NCBI RefSeq assembly: GCF_003234565.1
Contig: NZ_QKTU01000019.1
Coordinates: 1 to 38,368 of the forward strand
Reading direction: 5' to 3'
DNA: 38,368 nt
From: Curtobacterium sp. MCBD17_013
Lineage (GTDB): Bacteria; Actinomycetota; Actinomycetes; Actinomycetales; Microbacteriaceae
The translations under genes and the position numbers were made by a program. Of this stretch, positions 24,496-34,621 are shown piece by piece (within the stretch, counting starts at the first letter, position 1; each line of letters begins with the position of its first letter). A model generated the notes under the pieces. That model worked only from the letters and a program-made list of their open reading frames with translations, searched no databases and was not told the origin of the DNA.

Positions 24496-25080
24496 TCAGG
24501 CCGGCGCGTGGAACCGCTGCTGCGCGGCGAGGAGGCCGTCGGTCGCGATCGCCTCGACCGCGTCGGCGGCCTCGGCCAGGAGCGACGGCAGCACCTTGCG
24601 CTCGGTCGACGAGAAGTCACGGAGCACGTAGTCGGCCGGGTCCTGCCGACCGGGCGGGCGGCCGATGCCGACGCGGACCCGAGCGAACTCGTTCGTCCCG
24701 CAGGCCTTGATGATGTCGCGGAGCCCGTTGTGCCCGCCGTGCCCGCCGCCGGATTTGAGCCGGAGCGTGTCGAAGGGCAGGTCGAGCTCGTCGTGCACGA
24801 CGACGAGATCGGCGGGCGTCAGACCGTAGAACGACAGGGCAGCCGACACCGGGCCGCCGGACGTGTTCATGAACGACGCGGGCTTGACCAGGATGAGCTT
24901 CGGCCCACCCGGGGCCGTGCGGCCCTCGGCGACCTGCGCGGGGGTCTTGTGCTTCCGGAAGGTCGCACCGATCCGCACCGCGAGGTCGTCGAGGACCATC
25001 TGTCCGACGTTGTGCCGGTTGCCGGCGTAGTCGGGCCCGGGGTTGCCGAGCCCGACCACGAGCAGCGTTCGTTCCGCCAT
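24496..25080 (-). CDS. pth: Peptidyl-tRNA hydrolase
   Basis: The 194-residue enzyme frees tRNA from peptidyl-tRNA released early by ribosomes. The N-terminal VVGLGNPGPDYAGNRHNVGQ holds Asn13 and the catalytic His23. Further motifs are KPASFMNTSGGPV, VVHDELDLPF with the catalytic Asp, and GGGHGGHNGLRDIIKACG. Length is typical. It follows rplY by a 21-bp gap on the same strand, the usual rplY-pth order, and mfd comes next. Confidence 0.97.
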   Translation of the reverse strand: MAERTLLVVGLGNPGPDYAGNRHNVGQMVLDDLAVRIGATFRKHKTPAQVAEGRTAPGGPKLILVKPASFMNTSGGPVSAALSFYGLTPADLVVVHDELDLPFDTLRLKSGGGHGGHNGLRDIIKACGTNEFARVRVGIGRPPGRQDPADYVLRDFSSTERKVLPSLLAEAADAVEAIATDGLLAAQQRFHAPA

Positions 25081-25101
25081 GGGCGTCGGGAGGCTCGCGG
25101 A

Positions 25102-25686
25102 CTACTCCGCGGCGTCCTCGCCGGCCTCGTCGCCCTCGTCACCGGCGCCGCGGGGCGTGCTGATGCTGACGACCAGGGCCTCCGGGTCGGTGTCGAGCTC
25201 GGCGCCCTCGGGGAGCGTGATGTCCGAGGCGTGCAGCTGGGCACCGTCCTCGAGGCCCGTGACGTCGACGACGACGTGCTGCGGGATGTTCGTCGCGAGG
25301 ACGACCAGCGACAGCGTGGACTCGTCCTGCACGTGGATGGTGCCCGGAGCCGACTCGCCCTCGACGACCACGGGGACCTCGACGGTGACCCGCTCGCCCT
25401 GACGGAGCACGACGAGGTCGATGTGCTCGATGATCTGCCGCACCGGGTCACGCTGGACGTCCTTGACGAGCACGAGCTGCGTGGCGCCCTCGATGTCGAG
25501 CTCGATGATCGCGTTCGCGCGGCGGACGACGAGCATCGTGTCGTGCCCGGGCAGCGTGACGTGCTGCGGGTCGGTGCCGTGACCGTAGACGACGGCGGGG
25601 ATCTTGTCGGCGGCGCGGAGCTTGCGTGCCGCGCCCTTGCCGAATGCGGTGCGGTGCTCGGCGGCGAGCTGGTACTGGTCGGCCAT
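25102..25686 (-). CDS. rplY: 50S ribosomal protein L25/general stress protein Ctc
   Basis: The 194-residue protein binds 5S rRNA. An L25 domain (about 1-92; LAAEHRTAFGKGAARKLRAA and VVYGHGTDPQHVTLPGHD) is followed by a TL5-type beta domain (about 93-178) and a very acidic C-terminal tail. This long Ctc form is normal in Gram-positives. ATG at 25686 has an excellent AGGAGG nine bases upstream, fitting high expression. It likely heads the rplY-pth-mfd transcript. Confidence 0.95.
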   Translation of the reverse strand: MADQYQLAAEHRTAFGKGAARKLRAADKIPAVVYGHGTDPQHVTLPGHDTMLVVRRANAIIELDIEGATQLVLVKDVQRDPVRQIIEHIDLVVLRQGERVTVEVPVVVEGESAPGTIHVQDESTLSLVVLATNIPQHVVVDVTGLEDGAQLHASDITLPEGAELDTDPEALVVSISTPRGAGDEGDEAGEDAAE

Positions 25687-25706
25687 GGTGGTGCCTCCTG
25701 GGTGGG

Positions 25707-25730
25707 GACGACCGCCATGCGGCCGTCGTC
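25707..25730 (-). promoter_or_regulatory. Leader hairpin just upstream of the rplY ribosome-binding site
   Basis: GACGACCGC (25707-25715) pairs with GCG (25719-25721) plus GTCGTC (25725-25730) around a CAT loop with a 3-nt bulge, about 8 nt from the AGGAGG site. It could tune rplY translation. The remaining 200-bp gap up to 25886 has a distant TANNNT candidate (TAGAGT, about 25880) and nothing else clear. Confidence 0.3.
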
Positions 25731-25886
25731 GGTCAGTGTGTTCGACTCGAACGCGTCACAGCGCCAGGAGGGCCCGTGATCCGGGGCCACCGCCGGTCAC
25801 CCGCACGGAGCACGGGACCGGATCTCCTACCGCGTCGATCACGGCCGCGCCTGCGCACGACCCTCGCCGAAGTCCAGTCGGTCACT

Positions 25887-26675
25887 CTAGCGCATGTCGT
25901 GCGCCTCGTCCGCGCCGGGCGTCGGGAGCGCGGTCACGAACGCGTCGACCGCGGCGAACGTGGCGTCGGCGCGCTCGAGCTGCGGCAGGTGGCCCGCCGC
26001 CTCGACCACGACGAACCGCGCGTCGGGCAACGCATCCGCGAGCGCGGCCCCGTACGCGGGGGTGACGATGCGGTCGCTGTCACCCCACAGGACGAGCGCC
26101 GGGACCCGCACGTCGGCGAGCCGGGAGGCGAGGGTCGGGTCGGCCATCGCGGCGCCGCCCGCGTAGGTCCGGAGCGCGGCCATGTTCGCGGCCTGGACGC
26201 GCCGGCGCTCGTCCGAGAGCGTCGCCGGGTCGAGGTACCCGCGCTCCGGGTCGTGCCAGGCGTACTCAGCCACCCCGCGCGCGTCGAGCGCGAAGAAGTC
26301 GCGCACCGGCTCGTCGGGCACCGTCACGCCCACCGCGTCGACGACGAGGAGCGCGCCGACCGCGTCCGAGCCGCGCTCTGCCGCCTGGACGGCCATCTCG
26401 AGCGCGATCCAGCCGCCGAGCGAGTTGCCGACGAGCACGGCGTTCCGGGCGTCGCGCTGCTCGAGCAGGTCGAGGTACACGCCCGCGAGTGCCCGCACCG
26501 TGTCGAGGTCGTCCGGACGGTCGGTGCCGTTCCACCCCGGGTGCGTCGGTGCGATGACGTGGTGCGTCTCGGCGAGGTGCGCCACGAAGGGCGCCACCGT
26601 CGCGGGGCCGCCGCCGCCGTGCAGCACGAGGGCGAGGGGGCCGTCGGTGCCGCGTTCGTCGAGGGTGATGTCCAT
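25887..26675 (-). CDS. Alpha/beta-fold hydrolase
   Basis: The 262-residue cytoplasmic hydrolase has the oxyanion motif HGGGG (19-23) and nucleophile elbow GNSLGG (Ser85). The acid is in LWGDSDRIV (about 203) and the catalytic histidine in AGHLPQ (about 230). The substrate is unknown; esters or C-C bonds of small hydrophobic molecules are possible. ATG at 26675 has AGGAG nine bases upstream. It diverges from a MarR regulator across 53 bp, so it is probably that regulator's target, perhaps acting on the ligand. Confidence 0.88.
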   Translation of the reverse strand: MDITLDERGTDGPLALVLHGGGGPATVAPFVAHLAETHHVIAPTHPGWNGTDRPDDLDTVRALAGVYLDLLEQRDARNAVLVGNSLGGWIALEMAVQAAERGSDAVGALLVVDAVGVTVPDEPVRDFFALDARGVAEYAWHDPERGYLDPATLSDERRRVQAANMAALRTYAGGAAMADPTLASRLADVRVPALVLWGDSDRIVTPAYGAALADALPDARFVVVEAAGHLPQLERADATFAAVDAFVTALPTPGADEAHDMR

Positions 26676-26690
26676 GGTGTCGCTCCTGTC

Positions 26691-26722
26691 TCAACATGTT
26701 TATCTAATGCTGCTGATACGGT
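26691..26722. promoter_or_regulatory. Divergent promoter and candidate MarR operator
   Basis: This AT-rich patch stands out in the 53-bp intergenic gap. TATC-N10-GATA (26701-26718) is an imperfect 18-bp palindrome of MarR-site size. TACGGT (26717-26722) fits TANNNT and lies six bases before the marR ATG at 26729, which lacks a Shine-Dalgarno site. The regulator would thus overlap its own -10 box. Confidence 0.45.
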
Positions 26723-26728
26723 AGCACC

Positions 26729-27220
26729 ATGACGACGGACCTGCGACGACTCGGCCGGATGGTGAAACAGGCGCAGTGGCGTGACCACCGTGCGGTCGAC
26801 GCGGCCCTGCACGGTGTCGGGACGACCCTCGCCCAGTGGGACGCCCTCCGCGCGATCGCCACCCGCCCCGGGGCCTCGGCGCACGCGCTCGCACTCGTGA
26901 CGTTCCAGAGCGACCAGGCGTTCGGGACCCTCACGACGCGCATGGCCACGCGGGGGCTCGTCGAGCGCCATCCCGGGGTGGGCCGCCGGGTTCGGTACGA
27001 ACTCACCGCCGAGGGTGAACGGCTCCTCGTAGCCGGACAGGAGGCCGCGGACCGGACGCTCGCGACGCTGTTCGCGCCCCTCGACGAGGCGGACCGGGCG
27101 GCATTGACGTCGATCCTCGGCCGGCTGCTCGGCGAGGACGACGACGGGGGCAGCGCCGACGGCGATGGTGCCGACGGTGGTGCCCACGTGGGCTCGGACA
27201 CGCCGGAGGACGACCGGTAG
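26729..27220 (+). CDS. MarR family transcriptional regulator
   Basis: The 163-residue dimeric winged-helix protein has the MarR core: dimer helices at the start (LRRLGRMVKQAQWRDHRAVD), then LAQWDALRAIATRPGASAH, the recognition helix LVTFQSDQAFGTLTTRMATR and the wing/C-helix LVERHPGVGRRVRYELTAEG. A Gly/Asp-rich tail of about 28 residues follows. It likely represses itself and the divergent hydrolase, released by a small ligand. The mRNA may be leaderless (TACGGT, six bases, ATG). It converges with the next gene after an 11-bp gap. Confidence 0.9.
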   Translation: MTTDLRRLGRMVKQAQWRDHRAVDAALHGVGTTLAQWDALRAIATRPGASAHALALVTFQSDQAFGTLTTRMATRGLVERHPGVGRRVRYELTAEGERLLVAGQEAADRTLATLFAPLDEADRAALTSILGRLLGEDDDGGSADGDGADGGAHVGSDTPEDDR

Positions 27221-27231
27221 CAGACGCGGGC

Positions 27232-28287
<1,056 letters not shown>

Positions 28288-28313
28288 GCCGCCGAGTCTG
28301 CCCCGCGCCGCGA

Positions 28314-28347
28314 CCGCCGGCTCGCGCCTCACCCGCCGGCTCGCGCC
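28314..28347. repeat. Two 15-bp direct repeats, period 19 bp
   Basis: CCGCCGGCTCGCGCC occurs at 28314-28328 and 28333-28347, just upstream of the coiled-coil gene's start. It may be promoter architecture or a chance duplication. Confidence 0.8.
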
Positions 28348-28457
28348 GCATCCACCGCTGCGGACGTCGCCGCCCTGCCAAGGGTGCCCCCCGACCGGGT
28401 CGCGAGGCCGTGCGCGACCTGTCCGAGCGAATCGGATCCTGCGAACTCGTACAGGTT

Positions 28458-28576
28458 ATTCGGCTGACCCCCGAACAGGTGACAGGGCGCTCCACGGACC
28501 CTCACATCCGCGCTCGGCAGTCAACAGGCGTGCCTGAGAATCAGCCGAATCCGGGGGTACGGAAAACCGTTACGTT
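28458..28576 (+). promoter_or_regulatory. Upstream region of the glycoside hydrolase with inverted repeat and promoter candidate
   Basis: The 325-bp gap from 28288 to 28612 is less GC-rich than the rest. ATTCGGCTGA (28458-28467) and its exact complement TCAGCCGAAT (28541-28550) are 73 nt apart. TACGTT (28571-28576) fits TANNNT, leaving a leader of about 30 nt. The short palindrome CGGAAAACCG (28560-28569) directly abuts this -10 box and could be an operator. No small gene is evident here. Confidence 0.35.
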
Positions 28577-28612
28577 TCTGGTCGCTCACGACCTTCAGGG
28601 AGGAACGAGCCC

Positions 28613-29923
28613 ATGGACAACACGGACCCGACCATGAACGAGACCACGACGAGCGGAACGGACCGCTCGGCCCGGCACCGCCTGCGCTGGGCGCTCCCGG
28701 TGACGGTCGCCGCGGTGGCGTCGTCGGTGGCGCTGATGGCATGTGCGCTGCCCCAGGGCGGCACCACCGCCGACGCTGCGACCACCGCCTCCTCGAAGCC
28801 GAGTGCCACTGCCGCCCCCGCGGCGGCGTCGCCCGCGGCGACGACGGCCACCCCGGTAGTGCGGGCGGACGTTGCGTCGCCCGCCCCGCGCACCATCACC
28901 GCGACCACGGCCGCCGCGAGCGCGTCGGCGGTACCGGCGTCGGCAGTGACGGCCACGACCGCCGCAGCATCCGGGATCGTGCGCGGCAAGGGCATCTCGC
29001 CCGGCGGCCTGTACGAGTCGGAGATCAACACGATGTCCGCCAGTGGAGCGCGCTCGGTGTTCCAGGACATGCGCTCCGCGGGCGTGCAGTGGGTCCGGCT
29101 CGACTACAACTACGCCGGCAACCCCACCGGGCACGGCGGCGCCTCCGACCAGACGATCACGCAGGCCCGGATGGCGGGTCTCAACGTCGAGGTCATCTTC
29201 GGTGACGGCACGGCATCCATGCCGGAATCCGCCGGGTACTCGGCGCAGAACGGCTGGATGACCTACTCGGTGCGGCGCCTCGCGGCCGGGGGCATCCACG
29301 ACTTCGAGATCGGCAACGAGGTCAACCTCGGCTGGACGTGGGCGGGCGGCCACGCGAACCCCGCTGCCTACGCCGGTCTGCTGCGCACGGTGTACCCCAT
29401 CATCCACCAGGCCGACCCGCAGGCCACCGTGCTCATGGCGGGCATGGCACCGTTCGGGCGGCAGGCCTCGGGGAGCGGCCCCCAGGGCAACGACTACAAC
29501 CCCATCGACTTCATCCGCCAGATGTACTGGAACGGTGCGGCGGGCTGGTTCGACGCCGTCAACCTGCACCCGTACACCTACCCGGTGATGCCGATGACCG
29601 CAGACGGCGGCTACAACCTGCTGTCCGTCCTGCCGGACCTGCTCGCCGTCATGCGCCAGTACGGGGACGGTTCGAAGCCGATCTGGTGGACCGAGAGCGG
29701 CATGCCGACCGGCTCGGACGGCAACTACCCGGCGTTCTCCGTCGGGCAGCAGCAGGAGACCATCAAGGAGCTGTACCAGATCGCCGCGCAGTACCCGCAG
29801 GTCGGGCCGGTGTTCCTCTACGGCTGGCAGGACGACGGCCAGGACGGCGACTTCGGGCTCTACACCTGGTCACACCAGCGCAAGGCGTCCTTCGACACCT
29901 TCGCCGGGATCGCCGCGCAGTAG
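28613..29923 (+). CDS. Secreted clan-A glycoside hydrolase (cellulase/GH39-like TIM barrel)
   Basis: The 436-residue exported enzyme has a hydrophobic signal segment (about 26-44) ending in LMAC, a possible lipobox (Cys44). An Ala/Thr/Ser/Pro-rich linker of about 80 residues follows, then a TIM-barrel glycosidase. The acid/base is likely the Glu in FEIGNEVN (about 236) and the nucleophile the Glu in IWWTESGMP (about 360). NLHPYTYP and FLYGWQDDG are further clan-A-type features. The sugar specificity is not clear. ATG at 28613 has GGAGG nine bases upstream. It converges on the mannonate dehydratase gene (27-bp gap), so it may supply the sugars that operon uses. Confidence 0.82.
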   Translation: MDNTDPTMNETTTSGTDRSARHRLRWALPVTVAAVASSVALMACALPQGGTTADAATTASSKPSATAAPAAASPAATTATPVVRADVASPAPRTITATTAAASASAVPASAVTATTAAASGIVRGKGISPGGLYESEINTMSASGARSVFQDMRSAGVQWVRLDYNYAGNPTGHGGASDQTITQARMAGLNVEVIFGDGTASMPESAGYSAQNGWMTYSVRRLAAGGIHDFEIGNEVNLGWTWAGGHANPAAYAGLLRTVYPIIHQADPQATVLMAGMAPFGRQASGSGPQGNDYNPIDFIRQMYWNGAAGWFDAVNLHPYTYPVMPMTADGGYNLLSVLPDLLAVMRQYGDGSKPIWWTESGMPTGSDGNYPAFSVGQQQETIKELYQIAAQYPQVGPVFLYGWQDDGQDGDFGLYTWSHQRKASFDTFAGIAAQ

Positions 29924-29950
29924 CGACATCGAGCGACGTCCTCCGCGGGG

Positions 29951-31240
29951 TCACCAGTCGTGCACGGTGCCGTCCGCCAGGCGGTTGTACGGCAGGTACG
30001 CCTGCTCGTACGGGTACTTCCCCGCCTCGTCGACGTCGAGGTCCACCCCGATGCCCGGCTGGTCGCCCGGGTGGAGCAGACCGTCCTCGAACGTGAAGGA
30101 CTGCTGGAACACGGCGTTCGTCCGAGCCCCGTGCTGCATGTACTCCTGGATCCCGAAGTTGTGGATCGCGAGGCCGAGGTGCATCTGGGCCGCCATCCCG
30201 ACCGGTGAGATGTCGGTCGGCCCGTGGAACCCGGAGCGGATCTGGTACTGCGCGGCGTACTCGACGAGCTTCCGCAGATGGCTGATCCCGCCGGTGTGGG
30301 TGACCGCGCTCCGGACGTAGTCGATGAGTTGCTCGCGGATGATCTGCTGGTAGTCCCAGAGCGAGTTGAACACCTCGCCGATCGCGAGCGGTGTCGTGGT
30401 GTGCTGGCGGACGAGCCGGAGGGCCTCGGGGTTCTCGGCCGGGGTGCAGTCCTCGAGCCAGAACAGGTCGTACGGCTCCAGGGACTTGCCGAGCTGCGCG
30501 GCCTGGATCGGGGTCATCCGGTGGTGGGCGTCGTGGAGCAGCGGCAGCTCGGGCCCGAACTCGTTCCGCACGGCCTCGAACACGGTGGGCACGTGGCGCA
30601 GGTACGACCGGGTGTCCCAGTCCTCCTGCGCCGGCAGGGCCCCGCGCTGCGCGGGCTCGTGGTCGTACCGGACGCCCTGGTCGCCGTCGAGCCGGGCGTT
30701 CGACGCGATGCCGTAGATGCTCTTGAGCCCGGGCACGCCGGTCTGCACGCGGATCGACCGGTAGCCCTGCTCCTGGTGTTCCCGGATCGAGTCGAACAGC
30801 TCCGGCAGGTCCTTGCCCGACGCGTGTCCGTACGCCATGAGCCCCTCACGCGAGGCGCCGCCGAGCAGCTGGTACAGGGGCATGCCGGCGGCCTTGGCCT
30901 TGATGTCCCAGAGCGCGATGTCGACCGCGGCGATGGCGGCCATCGTGACGGGACCGCGACGCCAGTACGCCCCGCGGTACAGGAGCTGCCAGGTGTCCTC
31001 GATGCGCGAGGCGTCGCGGTCGATGAGCATCGGCACGACGTGGTCACGCAGGTACGACACGACGGCGAGCTCACGGCCGTTCAGCGTCGCGTCCCCGAGA
31101 CCGGTGATGCCGTCCTCGGTCGTGAGCTTCAGGGTCGTGAAGTTCCGGTCCGGGCTCGTCACCACGACCTCGGCCTTCGTGATGCGCATCCCCCGCGCAC
31201 CCCGGGTGGAGCTCGTGGAGGGGAGGTCGGTGGCGGTCAT
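29951..31240 (-). CDS. manD: D-mannonate dehydratase, enolase superfamily (ManD/RspA type)
   Basis: The 429-residue Mg-dependent enzyme would dehydrate D-mannonate to 2-keto-3-deoxy-D-gluconate, the third step of glucuronate breakdown. Metal-ligand segments HDAHH (about 236), [11 protein letters not shown] (about 261) and [10 protein letters not shown] (about 285) are present, as are the RVQTGVPG...YG segment with the Tyr used as a base in ManD and [12 protein letters not shown] (about 336). The roughly 15-residue N-terminal extension before [10 protein letters not shown] is not conserved. ATG at 31240 overlaps the stop of the reductase gene (ATGA). It is the last gene of the five-gene operon. 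Some ManD homologues act on D-gluconate or barely on either acid, so the substrate rests on context. Confidence 0.9.
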   Translation of the reverse strand: MTATDLPSTSSTRGARGMRITKAEVVVTSPDRNFTTLKLTTEDGITGLGDATLNGRELAVVSYLRDHVVPMLIDRDASRIEDTWQLLYRGAYWRRGPVTMAAIAAVDIALWDIKAKAAGMPLYQLLGGASREGLMAYGHASGKDLPELFDSIREHQEQGYRSIRVQTGVPGLKSIYGIASNARLDGDQGVRYDHEPAQRGALPAQEDWDTRSYLRHVPTVFEAVRNEFGPELPLLHDAHHRMTPIQAAQLGKSLEPYDLFWLEDCTPAENPEALRLVRQHTTTPLAIGEVFNSLWDYQQIIREQLIDYVRSAVTHTGGISHLRKLVEYAAQYQIRSGFHGPTDISPVGMAAQMHLGLAIHNFGIQEYMQHGARTNAVFQQSFTFEDGLLHPGDQPGIGVDLDVDEAGKYPYEQAYLPYNRLADGTVHDW

Positions 31241-32559
31241 GCGGTCGCTCCTCGTGTCGGATCGACGGCCTCGTCGCCGTCGTCGGTGTCCATCATGGTC
31301 CTGATGCGGGTCGCCGCCGCGGTGATCGCGGCCACGACCGGGTCGGTGTCGAGGTCCGGGTCGAGCACCGCCAGCACGTCGTGCACGTCGGCGTCCGGGG
31401 CGGGGGCGCCATCGTCCGACACGAGGTCGGCCTGCAGGGCGCAGTGCAGCCACCACGCCGCGACGACCGTCGCCGTGCCGGGTCCGACGCCGGCGTCCGG
31501 ATCGCGCGCGAGCCGCCGCCGCAGGGGGTCGACGATCCGCACGGGGAGCTTGCGCGACCCGTCGCTCGCGATCTGTCGCAGCGTGTGGCGGATCCGCGGG
31601 TTCGCCCATCGCTCGAGCATCGCCGCACGCGCGGCGGCGATCTCGTCGGCCGGGAGGCGCACCTCGGCTCCGGCCTCGTCCCACAGCTGGTCGACGCGGC
31701 CGCGGCAGCGCGGGTCGGCGATCGCCTCGGCCACCGTCGTGTGCCCGAGCAGGAGGCCGAGGTAGGCGAGCAGCGAGTGCGCGGCGTTGAGGAGCCACAG
31801 CTTCCGCTGCTCGTACGGCTCGACGTCATCGACGATGCGGACCCCGGCACGCTCCCATGGCGGCCGGTCCCCCGCGAAGCGGTCGGCGAGGACCCACTCG
31901 GCGAACGGCTCGGCGACGACCGGCACGCGGTCGTCGGGCACCGCGCCGGGCAGCTCCTGGACGGCGGCGCGGTCCTCGTCGGTCGTGGCCGGGGTGATCC
32001 GGTCGACCATGGCGTCGGGGAACGTCACGTTCCGGTCGATCCAGGCGAGGAGGTCCGGGTCCGCCCCGACCGCCTCCCGCACGGCCCCGGCGAGGACCCG
32101 GCCGTTCCCGGCGAGGTTGTCGAGGCTGACGAGCGTGAGGGGGCCGCCCTCCGCGGTCGCCCGCGCCCGGAGGCCGTCGACGAGCCGGTCCGCGACGCCG
32201 GACCCCGGCCGGTAGCCGGCCTCGGTGACGGTGAGCGTGACGATCGCCGTCGTCGGGGACGCGAGGGCGGTCCTCCAGGCCGCTGTGTCGGACCCGGGGT
32301 GCGCGGCGACGACGACGTCCATGGCGGTCGCGGTGTCGCCGTCGGCCGCGCGCTCGACGAGCGTGTACCGGCAGTCCTGCGCCGTGAGCGTGGTGGCGGC
32401 GTCGGGTGACCGCCCGGTGAAGCCGACGATGCCCCAGGCGCGTCCGTCGTCGTCGGTGCCGGCGCGTTGCGTGTACCAGGCGAGGTGGGCGCGGGCGAAC
32501 GCACCGATCCCCAGGTGGACGATGCCCGGTCGGCGGTCGGGTGCGGTGCCGCCCGTCAC
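31237..32559 (-). CDS. Mannitol dehydrogenase family, probable D-fructuronate reductase (UxuB-like)
   Basis: The 440-residue NAD(P)-dependent long-chain secondary alcohol dehydrogenase has the nucleotide-binding N-terminus [20 protein letters not shown]. The family's usual GAFHRAH has Ala for the first His. The catalytic K-x4-N-x2-H pattern is in [17 protein letters not shown] (about 255-271), and SLDNLAGNG is also present. Next to uxaC and manD it most likely reduces D-fructuronate to D-mannonate, rather than acting on mannitol or altronate. GTG at 32559 overlaps the upstream stop (GTGA), and its own stop overlaps manD, so it is translationally coupled on both sides. Confidence 0.85.
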   Translation of the reverse strand: MTGGTAPDRRPGIVHLGIGAFARAHLAWYTQRAGTDDDGRAWGIVGFTGRSPDAATTLTAQDCRYTLVERAADGDTATAMDVVVAAHPGSDTAAWRTALASPTTAIVTLTVTEAGYRPGSGVADRLVDGLRARATAEGGPLTLVSLDNLAGNGRVLAGAVREAVGADPDLLAWIDRNVTFPDAMVDRITPATTDEDRAAVQELPGAVPDDRVPVVAEPFAEWVLADRFAGDRPPWERAGVRIVDDVEPYEQRKLWLLNAAHSLLAYLGLLLGHTTVAEAIADPRCRGRVDQLWDEAGAEVRLPADEIAAARAAMLERWANPRIRHTLRQIASDGSRKLPVRIVDPLRRRLARDPDAGVGPGTATVVAAWWLHCALQADLVSDDGAPAPDADVHDVLAVLDPDLDTDPVVAAITAAATRIRTMMDTDDGDEAVDPTRGATA

Positions 32560-33416
32560 GGGGTGTCCGTCGACACGAGCGAGCGGAGGAACGCGAGGTC
32601 GTCGGCCGTGCGGTCCACGAGGGGCAGCTCGGTCGAGAAGTCCTCGACCGTGACCCAGCCGTCGTACCCGACGGTCCGCAGGTCGGCGAGGTAGTCCGCG
32701 ACGGACTCCTGCCCGGTCCGGAGCGTCGCCCACTCGTGCACCCACACCGTGCTGCCGTCCGCGCGTCGGTCGTCCGTCGGCACCCAGCGGACGTTCTTGA
32801 CGTGCACGTGCGCCAGGTAGGGGCCGAGCAGCTCGAAGGCGGCGAGGTGGTCCTCACGTCCCTCGGTGACGAGGTTGCCGAGGTCGTGGATGACCCCGAC
32901 GTGCGCGGGGTCGAGACCGTCGACGAGCCGGAGCGCCGCGGACGCCGACGCGGTGATCGTGCCGTGGTGGAGCTCGACGAGCGCCTGCACTCCGAGCTCC
33001 GCGGCCCGCGCGGCGATCCACTCGAGGTCGGCGCGCGTGCGGTCGAACAGCTGGGGGTACGGGGTGCCCGTCCGGGTGTGCGGCATCGTGACCCGGACGC
33101 GCTCGGCCCCGAGCTCCGCGGTGGCCCGGAGCATCCGCAGGACCGCGTCGTGGTCCGACGCCTGCTGGTACCCGCCGATGCCGGAGTACGCGAGCCCCGA
33201 GCCGGCGGTGACGCGCGCGATCTGCCCGAGCCGGTCCTCCAGGCCCGTGAACGGCCAGGTGGCACGGTTGCCGGCCCAGAACCCCGGTGCGCCCTGGGCG
33301 TCCGGTTGGTCTGTGACACGCCACTCGACGCCGTCCCAGCCCTGCGCGGCGAGCATCGACACGGCCTGGTCGGGGGTCCACTCCGGCGTCGCCGCCGTGA
33401 ACACCGAGAACCTCAC
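32556..33416 (-). CDS. Sugar phosphate isomerase/epimerase-like TIM-barrel protein B
   Basis: The 286-residue xylose-isomerase-like TIM-barrel protein shows likely metal ligands in VELHHGTI (about 155), VIHDLGNLV (about 180), HVHVKNVRWV (about 205) and WVTVEDFS (about 260). Such enzymes isomerise or epimerise free or oxidised sugars. It lies directly after the Gfo/Idh dehydrogenase with a GTGA overlap (start 33416). The frame remains open far upstream, but only from GTG 33416 (RFSVFTAATPEWTPDQAV) does it look like the family. The substrate is unknown; dehydrogenase partnership suggests a keto-sugar intermediate. Confidence 0.85.
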   Translation of the reverse strand: MRFSVFTAATPEWTPDQAVSMLAAQGWDGVEWRVTDQPDAQGAPGFWAGNRATWPFTGLEDRLGQIARVTAGSGLAYSGIGGYQQASDHDAVLRMLRATAELGAERVRVTMPHTRTGTPYPQLFDRTRADLEWIAARAAELGVQALVELHHGTITASASAALRLVDGLDPAHVGVIHDLGNLVTEGREDHLAAFELLGPYLAHVHVKNVRWVPTDDRRADGSTVWVHEWATLRTGQESVADYLADLRTVGYDGWVTVEDFSTELPLVDRTADDLAFLRSLVSTDTP

Positions 33417-34621
33417 GCGAGCACGCTCCCCGGGCCCGGGCCGACCATGGGTTCGACGTCGTCGTACCGGCCGCTCAGGACGTCGTCGACACGGACCGGC
33501 ACGCCGAGCGTCGCCGACACGTACAGGGCCCGCACGGTCGCCAGGGACAGCAGGGCGGCCTCGACCGTCACCCCCGGCTCGCGCCCGTCGCGGATCGCGT
33601 CGACGAGGTCGTCGTACTGCCGAGCGTGGCCGTGGAGGAACGCGTCCGGCTCCGACGGGCCGCCGACGACGTGCTCGGGCGGCACCACCTCGGCCCGTTG
33701 GTCCGTGGCACCCGCGACGGCCTGGGCGCCGCTCGTCGTCGACGCGGACACCAGGGCCGCGTCGTCGGGCGCCATGTGGAAGAAGGCGAGTCGGTCGTCG
33801 TCGACGATCGCCGAACCGCGCGTGCCGTGCACCTGGTACCGCGCGGACAGCCCCGGGTAGGCGGCCGTCGTGCAGTGGACGACGGCGAGGGCGCCACCGT
33901 CGAACAGGACCGTCGCGACCGCGGTGTCCTCGACCTCGATCCGCTCGTGGGCGAGTCGACCGGTACGCGCCGACACCTCGACCGGGCGCCCGAGCGTCCA
34001 GACGAGCAGGTCGACGGTGTGCACACCCTGGTTCATGACCGCGCCACCGCCGTCGAGCGCCCAGGTACCCCGCCAGTCGCCGGAGTCGTAGTAGCCCTGC
34101 GAGCGGTACCAGGCGACGCTCGCGACGCCGCTCGTGAGGGTGCCGAACCCGCCCGAGTGCGCGGCCCGGGCCACCGCGACCGAGGCCGGGTCGAACCGGT
34201 GCTGGCTCACGACGGACACGACGAGCCCCCGGTCGCGAGCGGACGCGGCGAGCGCCGCGAGCTTCCGTGCCCGCGGGATCGTCGTGTCGAGCGGCTTCTC
34301 GATGAGGACGTGCTTGCCGGCCGCGATCGCCGCGGTCGCGAGGTCGACGTGCATCCCCGACGGCGAGCAGATCGCGACGATGTCGATCGCCACGGCGTCG
34401 ACGGCCTCGCGGATGGTCGTCGCCGTCAGGGGTCGCTGCACGCCGGTCGCGGCGATCTCGTCCGCCAGGGCCACGGCCGCCGCGGGGACGGCGTCGACGA
34501 GGGCGACGAGGTCGAGGTCCGGGTGCTGTGCGGCGACACGGGCGTGGTGCTGGCCGATGACGCCCGCGCCGACGACGGCGAGGCGGAGCGGTGGGGCCGC
34601 GTCGGTGGGGCTGGTGCTCAT
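33413..34621 (-). CDS. Gfo/Idh/MocA family NAD(P)-dependent oxidoreductase
   Basis: The 402-residue product has the N-terminal Rossmann fold LRLAVVGAGVIGQHHARVAA (about 13-32), the catalytic lysine motif HVLIEKPLDTTI (about 98-109) and a C-terminal alpha/beta domain containing GGGAVMNQGVHTVDLLVWTL. Members oxidise hydroxyls of sugars, inositols or glycosides to keto forms. It lies between two TIM-barrel isomerases with ATGA (upstream) and GTGA (downstream) overlaps, a fixed stoichiometric set. It is not needed for the plain Ashwell route and so points to a modified substrate. ATG at 34621 is fixed by the overlap and the family start. Confidence 0.9.
   Translation of the reverse strand: MSTSPTDAAPPLRLAVVGAGVIGQHHARVAAQHPDLDLVALVDAVPAAAVALADEIAATGVQRPLTATTIREAVDAVAIDIVAICSPSGMHVDLATAAIAAGKHVLIEKPLDTTIPRARKLAALAASARDRGLVVSVVSQHRFDPASVAVARAAHSGGFGTLTSGVASVAWYRSQGYYDSGDWRGTWALDGGGAVMNQGVHTVDLLVWTLGRPVEVSARTGRLAHERIEVEDTAVATVLFDGGALAVVHCTTAAYPGLSARYQVHGTRGSAIVDDDRLAFFHMAPDDAALVSASTTSGAQAVAGATDQRAEVVPPEHVVGGPSEPDAFLHGHARQYDDLVDAIRDGREPGVTVEAALLSLATVRALYVSATLGVPVRVDDVLSGRYDDVEPMVGPGPGSVLA

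Noticed and set aside
22043..24631. An 862-codon plus-strand open frame opposite mfd
   Set aside because: It mirrors the mfd codons and has shadow composition (Asp/Arg/Leu/Val-rich); mfd is unambiguous.
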